Below the pieces are notes generated by a model that had not been told where the DNA came from, did not search any database, and saw only the letters and a list, made by a program, of their open reading frames with translations. A DNA stretch of 64,000 nucleotides from Pelagibacteraceae bacterium (GTDB lineage Bacteria; Pseudomonadota; Alphaproteobacteria; HIMB59), in contig BOYI01000002.1 of assembly GCA_019651435.1 (NCBI GenBank), positions 62,001 to 126,000 of the forward strand, given 5' to 3'. How positions within the stretch are numbered: the first letter of the stretch is position 1; the number at the start of each line of letters is the position of its first letter. The position numbers were made by a program, and so were the translations under genes. Below, one piece after another: positions 61,517 to 64,000 of the stretch.

Positions 61517-63554
61517 TTATCTTAAAGAAGACTCAATATTTCCACCATCTACAGTTATAACACTTGCTGTCGAGTTCGATAAGAAATTGATAAATGATAA
61601 AAAGCATCTGCAACATCACTTGCTTTAACCTCTTCTTTTAAAAGATTTCCGGCCATATATTGTTCAATTGTTAAACCTCTAGATTTTGCTCTTTTTGCTA
61701 TCATATCATGGATTTAATAAGCCACTACGAATACGATCAGCATTAATACCATTAAATCGAATTCCATAATCACTGGACTCAACAACATATTGTTTCATTA
61801 AAAACATAAGAGTTGCTTTTGGTAGACCATAAGCACCAAAATTAGGGCCAGGATTGACTGCTTGTTTAGAAATATTAAACACAACAGAACCTTTCATTTT
61901 TTGCTTTTTCATTATTTTAGTTCCGTGTTTAACAAAATAATGATGAGCAAAAAAGTTTAAATCAAAACTACTATCTAATTGTTTTTTTGTGAATTTATCT
62001 AAAGAGGATTGGATAGCGAAACCGGCATTAGAAATTAGGATATCTACACCGCCAAATTTTTGAGGAAATTTGTTCAAATACTGCCCTGACTTTATTTTCA
62101 TTTGTAATATCACATTGAAAATAACTCATTCCAGTTATATCCTGTTTAACTTTTTTGGGGTCAATAATATCTAATAAAATAATTTCTGAACCTTCTTTTA
62201 AAAATTTTTGGGCAGTCGCATATCCGATTGCCCCCAAGCCGCCTGTAATTACTGTGACCTGGCCTTTAAGTTTTTGAGATGAATTTTTAATTTTTGCTAG
62301 CTCAAGTGGCCAATATTCCATTCTAAAAATTTCTTTTTCAGGTATTGACTTAAAATTCTCCAAACTTTGCTGCTTGTAAAATCACTGAGAGAGAATTTAA
62401 ACCTACATCCATTGCTATTTTAGCATCTTTAAATGTTGGCCCTGTGGAAAAAATACCAATGCCTTTTACTAAAATTAATCTTGGATAAGGGTCTAACATT
62501 GAGGCGCTATAATTATATTTATGATTACGTTTAAAATATTTTTTATAATTCTCTTTAAAACTTTCAATGGATTGAATAATAAATTTTTCTAGGTCGTTAG
62601 ATTTTTCTTTTGATAAATCGATAATTAATGGTTTCGATTTAATCCTTATAACATGATCAGGTGTTACAGGTCCTTCGTTTGTAAATTTTTTTAAGTTAGG
62701 ATGTGAAAATAATTCGTCAAAAAATTTTGGTTTATTAAAATGTACAACCTTTCGATCAATTTCATCATTTGCGTTTATGGCTGATTTGTTGTCTGATTAA
62801 ATTTGCTACTAACGAAATTGTAATCTTTTTTTCAACATATTTACTTACTCTAATAAATTTAGATTTTTTTTTGAGCTCTTTTTCGGCCTTAGTTATATAT
62901 TTTATCATTCTTTCGTAGCTTTCTTTTGCATTATTCGCAAAAGTAAAAATTCCATGATTTAAAAGAATTAATCCTTTTACATTTGGATTTTTATCAAATA
63001 CCTCAGAGGCTTTTTTTGCTAATTCAAAACCAGGCATAATGTAAGGGACAATGCCCATCTCCTCACCAAATACTTTTTTACAAATTTTAATTGGATCTGG
63101 CTGATCGATTAAAGAGAGAATCGCGTTAGAGTGAGAGTGATCAACAAATTTATGAGGTAAAAAAGGCATGAAGTAAAGTCTCAACAGAGGCGTTAGGAAA
63201 TGAAGTATCAAGCATATATTTACGCTGATAATTAACCATTTGAAAATCATCTAGCTCAGTTAGTTTTCTCATACCAAGAAGATTTTTCATTTCTAAAGCC
63301 GGAAAACCATCCTCCTCAATATTACCCATATCTTTCCCACTACCTTTTACGTAAATAATTTCTTCATTTTCATCAAGAAGTGTATCTAATGACGATTTCA
63401 CCGATGTATTCCCTCCTCCATGAAGAACAACGGTAGGATCATTTCCCAAAAGTTGTGTTGTATAAATGCGGAGCGCTAAGTCTTTAGGAACACCTCTTTT
63501 TGCGTATTTTTTGATGTAAGATTTTGCTTCTTTTTCGTTATATTTACTTTTCAT
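61517..63554 (-). pseudogene. bifunctional class II aldolase / short-chain dehydrogenase (RhaD-like fusion; several frameshifts)
   Basis: Rejoined length is about 679 residues. The N-terminal class II aldolase part has MKSKYNEKEAKSYIKKYAKR, VVLHGGGNTSVKSS and IYVKGSGKDMGNIEEDGFPA, then across a break near 63170 KFVDHSHSNAILSLIDQ and GLILLNHGIFTFANNAKES. The C-terminal SDR part has the Rossmann start GQVTVITGGLGAIGYATAQK, then ILISNAGFAIQSSL and FGAYGLPKATLMFLMKQY (active-site Tyr and Lys), and ends SASVITVDGG at 61517 in a further frame. Breaks lie near 63170, 62760, 62365, 62060, 61710 and 61570. Such fusions cleave and oxidise sugar-1-phosphates of the rhamnulose type in deoxysugar breakdown. 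A sugar ABC ATPase lies just upstream. Confidence 0.78.
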
Positions 63555-63562
63555 TTAACTAG

Positions 63563-64000
63563 CTAATCGATATATTTTAATCTATTCTTTTGGTTGAAGA
63601 TTTGGTCAAATAAATGTGCTTTTTCAATGTCAAATTGAAAGAGGAATGACATCACCATTTTTAATTGTGGTACGTCCACCATTTTGAACTACTCTAAATT
63701 CGTTATCATCTAACATTGCTATAATATGAGTCTCTGAACCGGTTGTTTCAACTAAAACTACCTCTGCTTTGATATTTGAGCTTGGATCTATACTCACGTC
63801 TGTGGGTCTTATGCCGTAAACTACTTTTTGATTTGGTGATAAATTATTTTTTTGAGTGAGGTAATTCTTGGTGACTTTAATTTAATACTACTCTTATCTG
63901 TTACAACTCCCTCAAGAAGATTAATTGCAGGAGTGCCAATAAAATCGGCAACAAATAAATTGTTTGGTTTTTCATAAATTTCATTTGGAGTTGCTATTTG
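63563..64000 (-). pseudogene. sugar ABC transporter ATPase C-terminus, MalK/UgpC type (starts outside window; frameshifted)
   Basis: The visible end of an ATPase of carbohydrate importers. IATPNEIYEKPNNLFVADFIG is the conserved link after the ATPase core, followed by PAINLLEGVV and the regulatory OB-fold domain with YGIRPTDVSID, EVVLVETTGSETHIIAML and IPLS. It ends with IEKAHLFDQIFNQK at 63563. Breaks lie near 63850 and 63640. Same direction as the aldolase/dehydrogenase, nine bases before it, so the two probably form a deoxysugar uptake and catabolism unit. Confidence 0.78.

Overview
The window is AT-rich DNA from a free-living alphaproteobacterium. Support comes from gene order and families: ffs(SRP RNA)-dnaX-ybaB-recR, cycM beside kdsB-pheA, priA-atpHAGDC with the F0 genes elsewhere, rplU-rpmA-obgE-proB-proA-nadD-rsfS-ctpA-rppH, rpmH-rnpA-yidD-yidC-engB followed by dapD-dapE, DUF1192, IalB, an L21 with an alanine/lysine-rich tail, and an Irr-like Fur protein. 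Low GC, very short intergenic gaps and many overlapping stop/start codons fit a streamlined marine lineage such as the HIMB59/AEGEAN-169 group. That placement is inference; no database was searched.

Layout. 0-4.6 kb: a peptide ABC transporter (dppA, dppB; minus) and a DUF1028 plus N-carbamoyl-amino-acid-hydrolase pair. 4.6-7.3 kb: a Fur-family regulator and katG behind a clear palindrome. 7.3-14.7 kb: an AT-rich accessory stretch with a broken NMT1/THI5-like ABC transporter, a broken ferric-iron binding protein, a fatty-acid-hydroxylase-superfamily protein, a DUF4856 protein and an Irr-like regulator. 14.7-17.9 kb: zinc uptake (znuA divergent from znuC-znuB-zur) around a Zur-type palindrome. 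17.9-25.1 kb: the obgE/proBA/nadD/ctpA/rppH run. 25.1-32.0 kb: F1 ATP synthase and priA. 32.0-37.2 kb: xerC, cysQ-like, an extended cysD and fused cysNC. 37.2-41.6 kb: small proteins, a PhyH dioxygenase, a GATase, tRNA-Arg(ACG), panC. 41.6-47.8 kb: rpmH to dapE plus a peroxiredoxin. 47.8-56.3 kb: glycosyltransferase, truA-fmt-def, recR-ybaB-dnaX-ffs, pheA-kdsB, cycM. 56.3-64 kb: an AmpG-like permease, ialB, a metallophosphoesterase, an EamA transporter, small proteins, an SprT-like protein, an aldolase/short-chain-dehydrogenase fusion and the end of a sugar ABC ATPase.

The most striking global property is that many genes, including essential ones (dnaX, nadD) and conserved ones (proB, proA, ctpA, zur), are interrupted by single-base frameshifts while the protein sequence on both sides stays conserved. 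This looks like indel error in the assembly, heaviest at 7.3-13.7 kb and 61.5-64 kb, although real decay of the accessory part cannot be excluded. Many ORFs are therefore fragments of one gene, and entries below give the rejoined extents. The best candidate for undescribed biology is the roughly 190-residue unrecognised domain fused to the N-terminus of CysD. Other points of interest are the loss of zinc ligands in both DnaX and RecR, a recent in-frame duplication of the ZnuA metal loop, and unrecognised small proteins.
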